Below, piece by piece: positions 1-11,078 of a stretch of DNA of 64,000 nucleotides. Made by a program: the position numbers and the translations under genes. Numbering within the stretch: the stretch's first letter is position 1; every line of letters starts with the position of its first letter. This DNA is from Trichoplax adhaerens (lineage: Eukaryota; Placozoa; Uniplacotomia; Trichoplacea; Trichoplacidae). The stretch covers positions 12,028,878 through 12,092,877 of the forward strand of contig NW_002060943.1 in NCBI RefSeq assembly GCF_000150275.1, in the 5' to 3' direction. The notes under the pieces are model-generated. The model was not told the origin of the DNA. It saw nothing but the letters and a program-made list of their open reading frames with translations, and did not search any database.

Positions 1-2272
1 GATACTTGTACAATCTTATAATTCATTGTCGGATAGCATTTCAAGCTTTTATAACTGAAGAATTGTATACTGCATTGGTTGTATGCCTCAATTTGAATAC
101 ATCAAGTCCAATCTATTAGCGGAATGACAGCGAGTTGATGCAGTATAAATTATATGATTATTTAGTAACGACGATGAATCAAAGGCACAGGAAATGCCTA
201 CCATTGGTTACGATGACCTTTCTTCCGCATCTTCGATTTATACTGTAAAACACCTTCAAGTTTGTAGCATGAAATGTCTTGTAAATACTATAAAAAGACT
301 TGCAATTTTCTCCTTTAACTTGACTTAATCATACTCTATAAATCAACTTTCTGCCAGTATCATCTCCATTTATCTCTGGTGCTACTAGAATTAATTAATA
401 ACCATCATCGCTAAATACAGACCCGGGACCCGGTAGTGTAACTATCTTTCGTGAATAGCCACTTGTTTCGGGGTTGCAGTAGCTTTTCTACCTCAAGAAT
501 TATTCTGTGCTCGTACTGCATATTTGTTACTAATTTTAAAGGTGTCAGAATAAATTGATCGGATTGAAATGAGAAGGACATTTTACCGCTTATCAATCAC
601 GATTACTAAAAAAGCGCCAAAAATTCGAAAATCAGCAGTAAATTGTTTTCAAGCCTACAAGGCATTTAATAATTATCTTTGGCACGTTTATCAAGTCTAT
701 CTTATTCTAGACTTGAATCCTTGTTCCACTTTATTGCCTAAATTAGTTGCACAATTTAGCACTTGTTGTAATAATAATAATGCCATCTATTCGCTAAAGT
801 TCTGTATTACAGAACTGATCACATCCGAGAGATCTCTTCGAAGAAAAGACACTGAATCTAGCTTATACCCATGATCGAACTATGATATACTATTGCAAGC
901 TTGGATACCTTAAGAGGAATAAACAGTATTTACTACTTAATACGCATTGAAAGTATAGAAAAATGCCCATGGTTGTTGATAACCTATCGATCGAAATTCT
1001 CACAAGTACGCAACTTCCACACCTCAAGACTAATAATTAATTAATTGGTTTAGAATGGAATGGATATACACGCATTGCAAAGGACTACACAAAAGGCTTT
1101 TAGCCTAGTAGACAACAGGTCGATATGATATCACATTCGCTAATTTAATTGAGAACATTCGTCGGCTGCTGTTATCCCATTCTCTATCTCTATTCGTACT
1201 GTATTGTCATGTTTGGCCTATGGCAATAAGGAGAGCAGATAATTGATTTATAACGTTAATGATGCTGCTATAAAAGATGAAAAGTCACGAGTCATCGCCA
1301 TCAGAATGAATATTTAATTAGTTGTGGTGGACGAGAGAAAGTCTTCCTGTGCGTTGTGTTTCCACGCTTAGTCGTTGACGTTGGTACGAGGGACTTTGAT
1401 ACATTTCACCTAGTAGGCTTTCTAGAAATCACTTTTTATTTAGGATTTACTCCATTTAAATAAGTTATCGTATCACAACACATTCGGTGCAGCACAACAG
1501 GTTACTTTATTCTTCCTTATATAACACTCTGTACAATCCAACACCAACCAGGTTCCATGCTGCTCTAACGTAACTACCGTATTTTGACACCGATTGTAGC
1601 CTACTCCAAATATTTCAATTCTAGTTAGCAAACTATTTTCTCTACGGCTTCCATTAATTAATGGAGTATTTTTAGAACATACGCGTACGTAAGAAATGAA
1701 ATGAAAGAGATTTTCACCCTGGAAATAATTCAAGCAATATCGCATAGAGCGAAGTCAGTCAATTGGAGTAGATTAAATACGAGTATGTACAATTTTAAAT
1801 TAATTTTATTAGGACAAGACTTCGTGTCGTTTTGCTCATCGTCCTCTCTGATCAGAATTGTTAATTTATTATCCAATTTCACTCGAAATACAGTGAGATA
1901 GAACTACCTCATAGGGAAGATTTGAAGTAACAAACTTGCTAGTAGATCAAAGGCTTTCGTAAATAAACATCAAGTTAACATATTCTATTATAGTAGAAGA
2001 AGAAATAAATAAATAAATAAATGAATTGTGTGTACACTGTACAATCTAAATATACAGAGCGACCATGATAATGCTTTCATGGTATGTGCTACGGACTGAC
2101 TATTCTGCATAGAAGATACTATGCCATCTTGTACAGTTTCCTAGTGCAAGAACGACGCAAGGTAGTATTTCCTATAGTAGATGGTAACCTTCCGGTGCAG
2201 AAAGGCAGACGCACGCTCATACTCCTAAATTAGTCCTAATTGGAGGTTGGAGTAGACAGCGAATGGTGCAGC
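1..2272. other. spacer with two possible small exons
   Basis: No gene can be assigned with confidence. Three stretches look coding by composition. On the plus strand a possible terminal exon follows an acceptor at about 168 and reads about 54 codons to a stop near 331 (it includes DDESKAQEMPTIGYDDLS). On the minus strand a stop-free stretch runs from about 538 to 411. A second minus-strand stretch at 1473-1680 is described separately. Nothing upstream or downstream joins them into a gene. Confidence 0.3.
1473..1680 (-). CDS. possible cysteine-rich exon, VWC/microseminoprotein-like pattern
   Basis: This minus-strand open stretch ends at a stop codon at 1473. It has coding-like composition and a cysteine arrangement (Trp, then C-x-x-C, then CC, in TWLVLDCTECYIRKNKVTCC) that recalls the C-terminal half of small von Willebrand C or beta-microseminoprotein domains. 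One expected cysteine of the C-x-C pair is absent. I found no convincing start codon, signal peptide or splice acceptor upstream, so it would be one exon of a larger secreted protein or a relic. The similarity is a pattern match made by eye; function is unknown. Confidence 0.25.
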
Positions 2273-5200
2273 ATGATGAAATGCAATAATCCAAATGCCA
2301 AGATTTTCGTTGTAAGAGAATTACCACCAGAATCAAGGCAACATTTACTTTCTAGTGGGTATGACTAAGCAACTAAAGGATATTGTAGGATACGAGTGTG
2401 CCCTAACGTTTACTGATGGCAGCTTATTGCAAATGAATATGATATTCATGATCGAGTGGAGCAAAGCTCGATCATAGAAAACGATAGCGTTAATATATCT
2501 TCTTGAAGTCTTCTTATGCTAGTGCAAATTCCTTTTAATACGATCGTTAACAAGACATTGCCTAGAATACTATAGAATTGCCACACCATCTATCATCATT
2601 CCAGTATGACTGGCATAATATCTACTTCATTTGTACGTTGAAATCTACACTAAACATATCGTTATAGGCCATCTTAGTTTGATTTTATATACTGTAGAAT
2701 TGTAGAGCTCATTCTAAAATAGATCTTGCTTGTAGAATACAATATTGTGCAACTGTCGAGAGAGGGGCACATTCCGATCATATGATTGTATAGTTTTGCT
2801 ACAAGAGTAGATAAAGTAAAGGTCAACACGAAATCATAGTCTTGTCATGTTGTATAATTTTGGGTATATTTTTATACGTACAAACGTTATCACCTATTAA
2901 ATAGAAAATTCAAATGTATAACTTAATATTCAACTTCATGTCGGTTTATTTATTTCATTAAACAGCCTCATGTTGCTAGTCTCAGGACTGCACCTGATCT
3001 GATGTACTGTAATATCGTAGTCAATCATGGTAGATTTATTTATAACCGCTTACGAAAAAGGATCGCTGATCGTTGGTTAATCATGATCGATTGTAGGGCA
3101 GAGATAGAAATTCGTGATGGGACAGATAGAATCTCACGGGAAGAGTTAATACGTGGAGTTGCTGGCTGTCATGGCTTACTATGCACTCTAACTCATCAGA
3201 TTAATAAGGAAATTTTAGATGCTGCTGGTACGTATTATGTTACAATTATAACTGAACCGCGATTTAATATAATTAAAGTGTATCAAATCACATATTTATC
3301 GCCAAGGTCCTAATTTGATGACGATTAGTACAGTTTCTGTTGGATTCGATCATATCGATATCGAAGAGTGTAAACGAAGGTTAGTTATACTAGCCTATCT
3401 TGAAATGATCGATATGCACTGCACTTACTACACTGCTACAGTAGTTTCTCAAAATCAAATTAATCCTTAATCAACTGGCTCACATCTTAACTTGTGGAAC
3501 GCTATGATAATGAATTAATCCAGGCATTTTCTATTCTATTCAAACTAGAAATATAACCGTAGGACATACACCAGCAGTACTCACTGAAGCTGTGGTAAGT
3601 ACTGTGTTATATATTTCCGAATAATCGTGGCTGTACTTCTATTTCATTTGGGAATATAGTGTATCGGATGCTTTTTATAAGCACGGTATAAAGAGGATTT
3701 TAGTGAAAGCTACTACCAACATTAGCTTAATTCTGTCCTCTAAGCTAATTAAATCACTTTTAAATTTCCAAGCTTAATGTTGCAATAACACCTCTAATGA
3801 CCAGATGCATGTAGGTATTGAAATTTTAACAAATGCACGTATAAACAACATTTACTGATGTTATTGCAGGCGGAGTTAACGATAGGACTATTGCTTACGA
3901 CGGCCAGACGTGTTCGTGAAGCGCTGTCTGTTGTTGAAAGGTACATCCCAAGTTATCGATGTTTTTAGATTATAAAATGGGTATCTTTTTCATTGCATTT
4001 TTACAGGCAGAGGCTACTTATCAATCCGTACGATGTAATCGCGTTATTTAGCTTACCCTCCATCGCATTAAATTTAAAATTTTAAAATTTATATCATTTT
4101 ATTTAGTGGCTCATGGTGCTCATGGAAGGTACTGTGGTTATGTGGAACGCAGTTATCAAATAAGGTTGTTGGGATTGTTGGACTTGGTAGGATTGGTAAG
4201 TGATTCAAATTCAAATGTCCACGATGGTTTATAAAGCAAAATGTCGTCAGTAGATTTGAAAAGTAATTTTCTTAGCTACTTTACTACAACCAAATCTATT
4301 CATTTAATGTGACTATATCACGATCTAATATGCTTTTATGGTGGATTTCCAGGTCTTGCTGTTGCTAAACGCTTACTTGCCTTCAACGTGAACAAGATCT
4401 TATATACTGGCCATTCTGAAAAGGCTGAAGGTAATGCACATGATGCATCTAGACTATTCCTTTATTTTTTAGGGTTAAAGACTATAGGCTAATATGGCTA
4501 CTCGCTTTAATAATTTTTTATAACTATTTATTCTTCTACCTTCGAGCATGTTCCGTTTTTCGCTCGGCCTTTAAATATTACAGTATATGTACTATTGTAT
4601 CTTGCGTAAATTTTGAGGCTTGTTTCAGCGAGGTGAATTTCCTTGCCATAGCAAAGCCTCTAATTGATTGAGAAATAGATTAAAAGCTAATATATTCCAA
4701 TTATGGTATTTGTGTCAAGTATACTAAAATAAATCCACTACGCTAACGAATGTACAGTACAGTGATTTGAGGATATTGTAATCAGATTTACATAAAATGT
4801 TGCGAATTACGTTACACCCAGATTCTATTCCTATGCACAATCTGCTATCTAATACTGCAGGTATTGCACTTACGAATTCAGATACTTAGCATAGTGTGTG
4901 GCGGCCTATTCGAGTATTTAATAGCAGTTGCCAGATCATGCAATGCATTACTGTAATGCATTGCATGCTATTAAAATGCGTACGCATTTGCCAAGTTAGT
5001 GTATCAACATATAGTAACATTCTTCTTTCTTTTACGCTCATGATTATAATAAATTTGATTCTGGGCCGCATTTCTTCAGCCAAGGAAGTCGATGGTCAGT
5101 TTGGTAAGAAGGCTACTCAACAATTATAATTAATCAACTGTAATTGATAGTAAAAATTTTTACGTTTATAATAATGCTACAAATTGTTACTAAACCGTAT

Positions 5201-6182
5201 ACCAATGATTGTCGGATATTACGTGTAATGATAATTTGAACATCGAGTGACTTTGTCCGATACTGATGCAACTCTAACTATTGCCCCTTCAGTTGATTTT
5301 AATACTTTGCTGCATCAATCCGACATTATCATTGTTTGCTGTGCGTTAACACCTGAAACAAATGGTCAGTAAAAATCAAATGATGGCATCGCAAGCCAAT
5401 ATTTGTATAAATAACATTAGGCTATCTCGTATTATCATGTAGGACTATTTGGAGAGAGTGCTTTTGCTGCAATGAAAAAAAACTGTATTTTTATCAACAC
5501 AAGCAGGTAGGCGTGGAAGTATTATAAGAGTATGATGATGAAAGAAAAAAACTATGCGGGTTCTCAAGCCCTTGCTACGTATTCTTGAAGTAAAGCTATT
5601 TATGTAACTTGAATCATTACGCTTTCCAAATTGAACGTTACGTCGTTTTTTGATGTTATAGAGGCAAAGTGGTCAATCAAAGTGATCTATATAATGCTTT
5701 AGTGTCGAATGAAATCCAGGTATACCCTTGGCTCTTAGCATTGATTTTAATCTAAATAACGTAGCAGTAGCCAGATGAGATGATATTGTCACTATTACAT
5801 TAACATTATCCATACGTGCATACATGATGCTGCATTCAATTTCATGCTGATAAAGTAACTAAAGATCACGCTATCTCTGATTTCAGGCTGCTGGCTTAGA
5901 TGTCACAACTCCAGAACCCCTTCCCGTAGATCATCCACTCAAGAAATTAAAAAACTGTGGTACAAATGCCTTTACTTTAACTTAGCAACTATCCAATCCC
6001 GTTAATGATAGTAAATAATGCTCCTCCATTCTTCTTAATTTATCACTTTTCTTAAATGATTAGTAATATTTCCTCATCTTGGGAGTGCCACCATCGAAGC
6101 AAGGAATGAAATGTGGACCATTGCCGTACGAAATTTGATCGCAGGATTGAACAATGAACCACTACCCCATCCAGTTTATTAG
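2273..6182 (+). CDS. GRHPR: glyoxylate/hydroxypyruvate reductase
   Basis: NAD(P)H-dependent D-2-hydroxyacid dehydrogenase that reduces glyoxylate to glycolate and hydroxypyruvate to D-glycerate. I read 13 exons: 2273-2358, 3097-3227, 3307-3379, 3549-3594, 3870-3940, 4107-4195, 4353-4430, 5080-5103 (a 24-nt microexon), 5293-5364, 5443-5506, 5662-5719, 5887-5959 and 6064-6182. All phases agree and give 327 residues; the human enzyme has 328. The N-terminus ([20 protein letters not shown]) fits the family. The Rossmann GxGxxG is at residues 161-166, the substrate-binding Arg of NTSRG at 245, the catalytic-relay Glu of PEPLP at 274 and the catalytic His of PHLGSAT at 293. An in-frame ATG at 3020-3100 inside intron 1 would give a worse N-terminus and was not used. 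Cytosolic; no targeting peptide is seen. Confidence 0.95.
4919..4987. repeat. intronic hairpin: 14-bp perfect inverted repeat plus palindrome
   Basis: Inside the long GRHPR intron, 4937-4950 and 4954-4967 are perfect inverted copies separated by three bases, with an outer 7-bp arm pair (4919-4925 and 4967-4973). A separate perfect 16-bp palindrome centred on GTAC follows at about 4975-4990. The sequence shows the fold directly; a role is not evident. Confidence 0.6.
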
Positions 6183-6904
6183 ATGGCAAACTGATGACCT
6201 ACATTGGTGTTGGATGATGTGTAGATTATCTCGAAATCTAGACTATCAACATTTAAATCTCGTGTCGTTGCAATGCAATCCAAACATTGCTAATTATTAT
6301 GCTAATAGTCTAATCCAATTTTTAACATGAATTAATTATCACGACGTGAGCATCTTACAAATGCCAAAATTTACATTTTTATACAAGATTATGCCATGCT
6401 ATATCGAAATTGACCGCATTAACATATTACAATATGATACATGCAATACATAGCGAAATACGCGTAGTTGGGCCTTTTTAAGTACAGTATAATTATAACG
6501 TACATCTTACGCATTGTTACTTTGAATTAATTTTGCTTTAAAATGATGACCTTTTTGCTTTTACTATATAAAAACTTGACATATGTAAGTACTATTTACA
6601 AATTCATAGTAAAATATCAAGGTCGATTAAAATCAGTAACAATCTCAAAATATGATCTGGTCAAATCCCATTTCATACGGTACTGTCGATCACTATAGGT
6701 ACAGCATTTGTAACTTATCGTTTAACACCCATATGCCATATATACTCGTATGAATCTATATTTTCAATGTCGGACAATCGCAAATAAAGTCCAAAAATGA
6801 AAAATGATCAATCTAACTAGTGAAATAACACTGCTAACAAATTACAGTCCATGGCTGGTAGCTACATACGCGTCTGATAATTGATATCGCATCTGTAATC
6901 GTTT
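6183..6904. other. spacer between convergent genes
   Basis: Holds the 3' ends of GRHPR and MAD2L1BP, which face each other across about 720 bases. AT-rich; no coding stretch, repeat or RNA gene was recognised. Confidence 0.5.
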
Positions 6905-7642
6905 CTATCGCTTGTCCTTGTAGCCTTTTATACTGACCGGAACCTGAAACCAAATCATATCATTCTTGTCCGTTACTTTCGCATCAGCTGTATTCTTTTC
7001 TGGCTTTTGCAAGTCCGGATGTAAGACTATATCAATAATGAAGGGCTTTAATTGCGATCGTAGTTTAAAATCTTGCCTCGGTAATAGCCATGGGATGTTG
7101 GTATAACGAGGTAGCTTGATAAATAGAAATAAATTGGTGACAGGAAATGATTTGCACATTGAAAAATCTTCATGAGTCGATAATTTCAACATTAACTGAC
7201 GTGAAATGACTTCTGGCTTGGGAAATGGTAAATTTAAAACAATCTGATCCTCCCTACAATCAAAATTGATACGATAAACACATTTAGGGCTAAAGATTGT
7301 TGGACCAAGCAAGACTAACATTTCCTGTATAACATTAGAATCGAATATTGGACTAAGATGTAAACTCAATTCCTCCAAGGCTGTCAACAAATTGAGCAAA
7401 GGTTTGGCTGATTGATTAGGCAAGCCTCGTTTATCGTCCTTGTCTTTATCAACGACTGGCTTTTCACGAGCTAACAATTCAATAGGTGCAGGAATCTGAT
7501 GCCGATGATACAACACAAGCTGAATAATACCGGTGACAAGCTTTGTCTTCGTTTCAGCATCCCATTTTTGGCTTTCAAATTGGACATGTTGATTATGGTC
7601 CTGGCTGCTTCTACCAACATCGCCTGCATCAGTCATCATCAA
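6905..7642 (-). CDS. MAD2L1BP: MAD2L1-binding protein (p31comet)
   Basis: Adaptor that binds the closed form of the spindle checkpoint protein MAD2 and hands it to the TRIP13 ATPase, so silencing the mitotic checkpoint. One uninterrupted reading frame of 245 residues starts with three consecutive ATGs. Family signatures are in order: the LVLYHRHQIPAPIELL segment (human-like YQRQQLPLPYEQL), the LLGPTIFSPKCVYRI segment (human LLG..LSPKEFYEL) and the C-terminal DMIWFQVPVSIKGYKDKR, which matches the human YIWFQAPVTFKGF safety-belt-like end. It is slightly shorter than human p31comet, mostly in the N-terminal tail. An in-frame TAA lies 9 bases upstream of the start. A coding-like stretch at about 7690-7850 may be an unlinked upstream exon. 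Single-exon form is unusual beside the intron-rich neighbours. Confidence 0.85.
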   Translation of the reverse strand: MMMTDAGDVGRSSQDHNQHVQFESQKWDAETKTKLVTGIIQLVLYHRHQIPAPIELLAREKPVVDKDKDDKRGLPNQSAKPLLNLLTALEELSLHLSPIFDSNVIQEMLVLLGPTIFSPKCVYRINFDCREDQIVLNLPFPKPEVISRQLMLKLSTHEDFSMCKSFPVTNLFLFIKLPRYTNIPWLLPRQDFKLRSQLKPFIIDIVLHPDLQKPEKNTADAKVTDKNDMIWFQVPVSIKGYKDKR

Positions 7643-7689
7643 TTCTTACTGGATCAGCTACGATCGAATGGATCTTTCAATAGAACGGA

Positions 7690-8009
7690 CAATAATTCTT
7701 CCGATCAATTAATCCAATTTTTCAATTACGATCGGCGAATGATTACTAACTATCTTATGTACAATGGATAGAATTTCATCGGTTATTGCCAGCATATGGA
7801 AATGATGATTTTCAAATCGAGCGCCATTAAAACAGCGAGCTAATGGTATGTGTTGGATTTAGCGGTGGACGGACGATTCCTATGTCATCATCGCCTGTGG
7901 AATCATTGGTTACGAATATATAGGAAGCTAGCCGCTGTTTCATACATAACTGCGATGGCAAAGGAAAGAGTACAAAGGACTGTAATCTACAGTGAATTGT
8001 ACTGTACAC
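7690..8009 (-). other. coding-like stretch upstream of MAD2L1BP
   Basis: Two overlapping minus-strand frames look coding: one over 7827-8009 (it includes TNDSTGDDDIGIVRPP) and another from about 7842 to 7690 (it includes FENHHFHMLAITDEILSIVH), the second following a possible acceptor. They are in different frames, end in stops, and do not splice obviously into MAD2L1BP. They may be an alternative 5' exon, an upstream gene fragment or a relic. Confidence 0.2.
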
Positions 8010-8025
8010 TGTATTTCCCCGGGCT

Positions 8026-8064
8026 GTACAGACGTCTGTACGTCTGTGTCTTGGCCATGGCCAA
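8026..8064. repeat. pair of perfect palindromes
   Basis: 8026-8041 is a perfect 16-bp palindrome (GTACAGACGTCTGTAC) and 8051-8064 a perfect 14-bp palindrome (TTGGCCATGGCCAA), nine bases apart. They lie in the divergent interval between MAD2L1BP and NAA30, so they could be promoter elements, but no known site was recognised. Confidence 0.55.
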
Positions 8065-9014
8065 AGCTGGTTAAAATAGGGCTACATTACCAAATCATAC
8101 TTAGCGCATACTACTTTACTATGCAGTTGTGAATTATTGCTCACTATGAGACCCTTGTGTCTGAAGGAGTACTACTCTGACTATACAGATATAAGAAAAA
8201 GAAGCCATCGCTTGACATCGACAACAATTACTATTAGTATACTGATGACACAGCTAAAACGCCATATATTAACTAGTATTTAATGATCATTTTAGAGTCA
8301 GTATAGCATTGCATTTCAACTTTCAGACATTGTCTGTGTCGATAGTACAGTACCCCAAAGAGTAGCCAGCAAACTAGAGTATAGTATAAGACGAGAGCCG
8401 GTGATGGAGAACGCTCTCCTCTTCGCCAGCTGTAAAGACTTGAGAAACTTCATGCCATCTAGCTCGCTAATGGCGTAGCCAGTTGGAATATTAGAGTAGT
8501 TGTAAACTAGAGTTTAGTAAGCTGGAATCGCAAATCTTTCTACTATTAGTATTGTAGACTAGGAATACCACTACATAATTGTCCATTAGTTGATGATTGG
8601 ATAGTTGTTGGCGTTAAAAATATCCGATAGTGCAACTTCATCGAGTGGTCCAGTACTGTTGTGGAGAATTGAGGCCTGAGCCATCGTCAAATCATCGATT
8701 ATTTGATTTTGATAGCATCGAAATATTCCAACATTGCATTTGTTGGGGTTACCAAGCAATCACGTATTTGCAGATGCATCTATAGGAAAGGATAAAGGTA
8801 ACCCCAGGAATTTGACTTGTTTATGCGACTCAACGTTATCCAATTTTCTATTCTCCGTAAAGCAAGTACTAGAATTCAAGCGATCCGCTACCATTCCTGC
8901 ACGACAGTTGTTCCAGCAATAATTATTCAATTATAATTCATTGGCCTTTTCCAATCGAGTTGAACGACTAACGCAATCAAAAATAATCTGTGCTTAGTGG
9001 TACAGTACGTAGCA

Positions 9015-10187
9015 ATGGCAAGTAATGAGAACAATGTTAGTATCCAGCCTCAAATTGACATGGATATGTTAAAGATACGAGATGATGATGCTGAAGACAA
9101 CAGTTTAAAGCAAGAATCACAACTTGATTACGTAAGCTATGAATCAGAGTTGCAAATGCCTGATATTATTGAACTTATAACCAAAGATTTATCTGAGCCG
9201 TACTCCATTTATACATACCGTTACTTTCTACATAATTGGCCTCGTTTGGCTTACTTGGTAAGATAATGCCACTGACTTAGCTAAGAGACAATACTATTAT
9301 TCTTGACTGATTTATGTGGACAATTCCTTAACGCATGTCCGAATAAGCGATTTAATAACAGAATCTAGAATGCATAACTGTTAGTCTTGAACTGTTTTTA
9401 AAATCATGACTATTCTCGAAGAATACCAAATTGACTTCAATTCAATTTCTAATCCGTTTAGGCTATGGTGGATTCCAAATGTGTAGGAGCGGTCGTTTCC
9501 AAGTTAGATATGCATAAGAAAACTATTCGACGTGGCTATATTGCCATGCTTGCTGTAGAAAAAGATTACAGAAAGCGAGGAATTGGTAAGACCAACAAAT
9601 CAATCATCAACTTTCGTGTTACTACTGTAGAAAGTAATAGACAATAGTTTAACAAACTGCTGTACTTAGAAAAAATTCTTAACAGTAAATAGAATATTAT
9701 CAGATAGAACGTTGACTGCTAAATACAACAAGCGTTACGACCATCAAGTTTATCAGCAATTTTTATGTTACTACAACAGACAGTCGTAAGCAATAATTGA
9801 ACGTACTACCGTAGTTACAAAAATTCCGAACAATAAATAGAATACTGCCAGAAAAAATATTTAGCACTCTAAATGGCGTCTTTTAATTTCTAGGATCAGA
9901 ATTAGTTAGTCTAACAATTGAACAAATGATAAAAGAAGGATGCGATGAGGTGAATATAAACTGCACATGAAACATGATATTATATTAGATCACAGATATC
10001 CTGACTGCTATCAAAAATTAAGGAATAACATATGCTATCACTTTTATAGGTTGTCTTGGAAACTGAATTATCAAATAAACCAGCTTTAGCACTATATGAA
10101 AATCTAGGATTTGTTCGAGATAAACGCCTCTTTCGTTATTATCTAAATGGTAGGGATGCCTTTCGTCTAAAACTGTGGTTGAACTAA
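9015..10187 (+). CDS. NAA30: N-alpha-acetyltransferase 30, NatC catalytic subunit
   Basis: GNAT-fold acetyltransferase that transfers acetyl from acetyl-CoA to the N-terminal Met of nascent chains (Met followed by a bulky hydrophobic residue), as catalytic subunit of ribosome-bound NatC. Four exons, 9015-9257, 9462-9585, 9894-9949 and 10050-10187, join in phase to 186 residues. Diagnostic segments are [20 protein letters not shown] and YRYFLHNWP near the N-terminus, the RGYIAMLAV strand, the acetyl-CoA loop R118-K-R-G-I-G123, and the C-terminal block [18 protein letters not shown] ending RLKLWLN. The start chosen is the first ATG in frame; it gives a short tail of about 50 residues before the conserved core, like fungal Mak3 and unlike the long vertebrate N-terminus. 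Convergent with ACADSB. Confidence 0.93.
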
Positions 10188-11078
10188 AATGCGAATTCTT
10201 TACCCTATTTATCCTGGCTATTAACCATTGGGCTAGCATTCAACATCAAAAATAGCACCTAATGTCTGAAAATTTTAAAAGTACTGTATCGACTTGTTCT
10301 ACTATTTTACAAATTTTGCATCTATTTGGAGGTAACAATCTTATGGTAGAAAGTATCTAAGTACATAAGGCATTACCAGCTTGTGTATAATGCGCAAAGG
10401 TAGCGGCAACAGACATTCGTCTTTCTATTCTTGAGATTTATATATTGCTACGGGCATCTTCTTATGTATCTGGTATGTTCAATTGTTGTTAGATATCATT
10501 TAAATGAGGGGTATACATTAACCTTTCTCTTTCCTATGATGTTTTAATTAGTTTGGCTATGATCAAATAAATTATAACACACTTCTCCAGTTACAATAAA
10601 ATATGCACAAATGCGGTTTGCAAACTCTGTCATCAAGAATGGTATTACTATCAGATTACGTAAATCAATAGGTAAAATTAATAAATAATTTCGATGCTGA
10701 TCAAAAATCTAGAAATACATAATGTTCTCACAGTTGATGTCACTTAATTATTAAAGATGAAACTTTATACTTCTTCATTGATAATTTCCATTATACAGAA
10801 TACCTATTAACATTCAATTCCATTTACATTTATTGGACGTACTCTGAAATTTTCTACACAGTACGAGTATATTGAATAATTACCAAATAAAAGTAAACGG
10901 TAAATGATAAAAACTCTTTGTAAATTTATCGTATTTTCTATCCTACTAAGGATCGTTGACATCCCATCGTTGCATCCTATGATAGCGCCAGACATGAGTT
11001 AGGTGCAATACAAAGGCAAACTTGTACTTTACATATAGCAAATAAATTAAAAGCGTAATTGTGGAATTGTTCAATTAA
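10188..11078. other. spacer between convergent genes
   Basis: 3' flanks of NAA30 and ACADSB. A possible poly(A) signal for NAA30 (AATAAA) lies near 10597 and one for ACADSB (TTTATT on this strand) near 10828. Nothing else recognised. Confidence 0.4.

Noticed and set aside
569-874. 101-codon plus-strand frame
   Set aside because: No domain, no codon preference, no splice partners.
3002-3096. N-terminal extension of GRHPR
   Set aside because: In frame with exon 2 but does not match the family; exon 1 at 2273-2358 fits and joins in phase.
4896-5129. 77-codon plus-strand frame
   Set aside because: Runs through an intronic hairpin and only shares frame with the 24-nt GRHPR exon by chance.
7499-7771. 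90-codon plus-strand frame
   Set aside because: Antisense shadow of MAD2L1BP.
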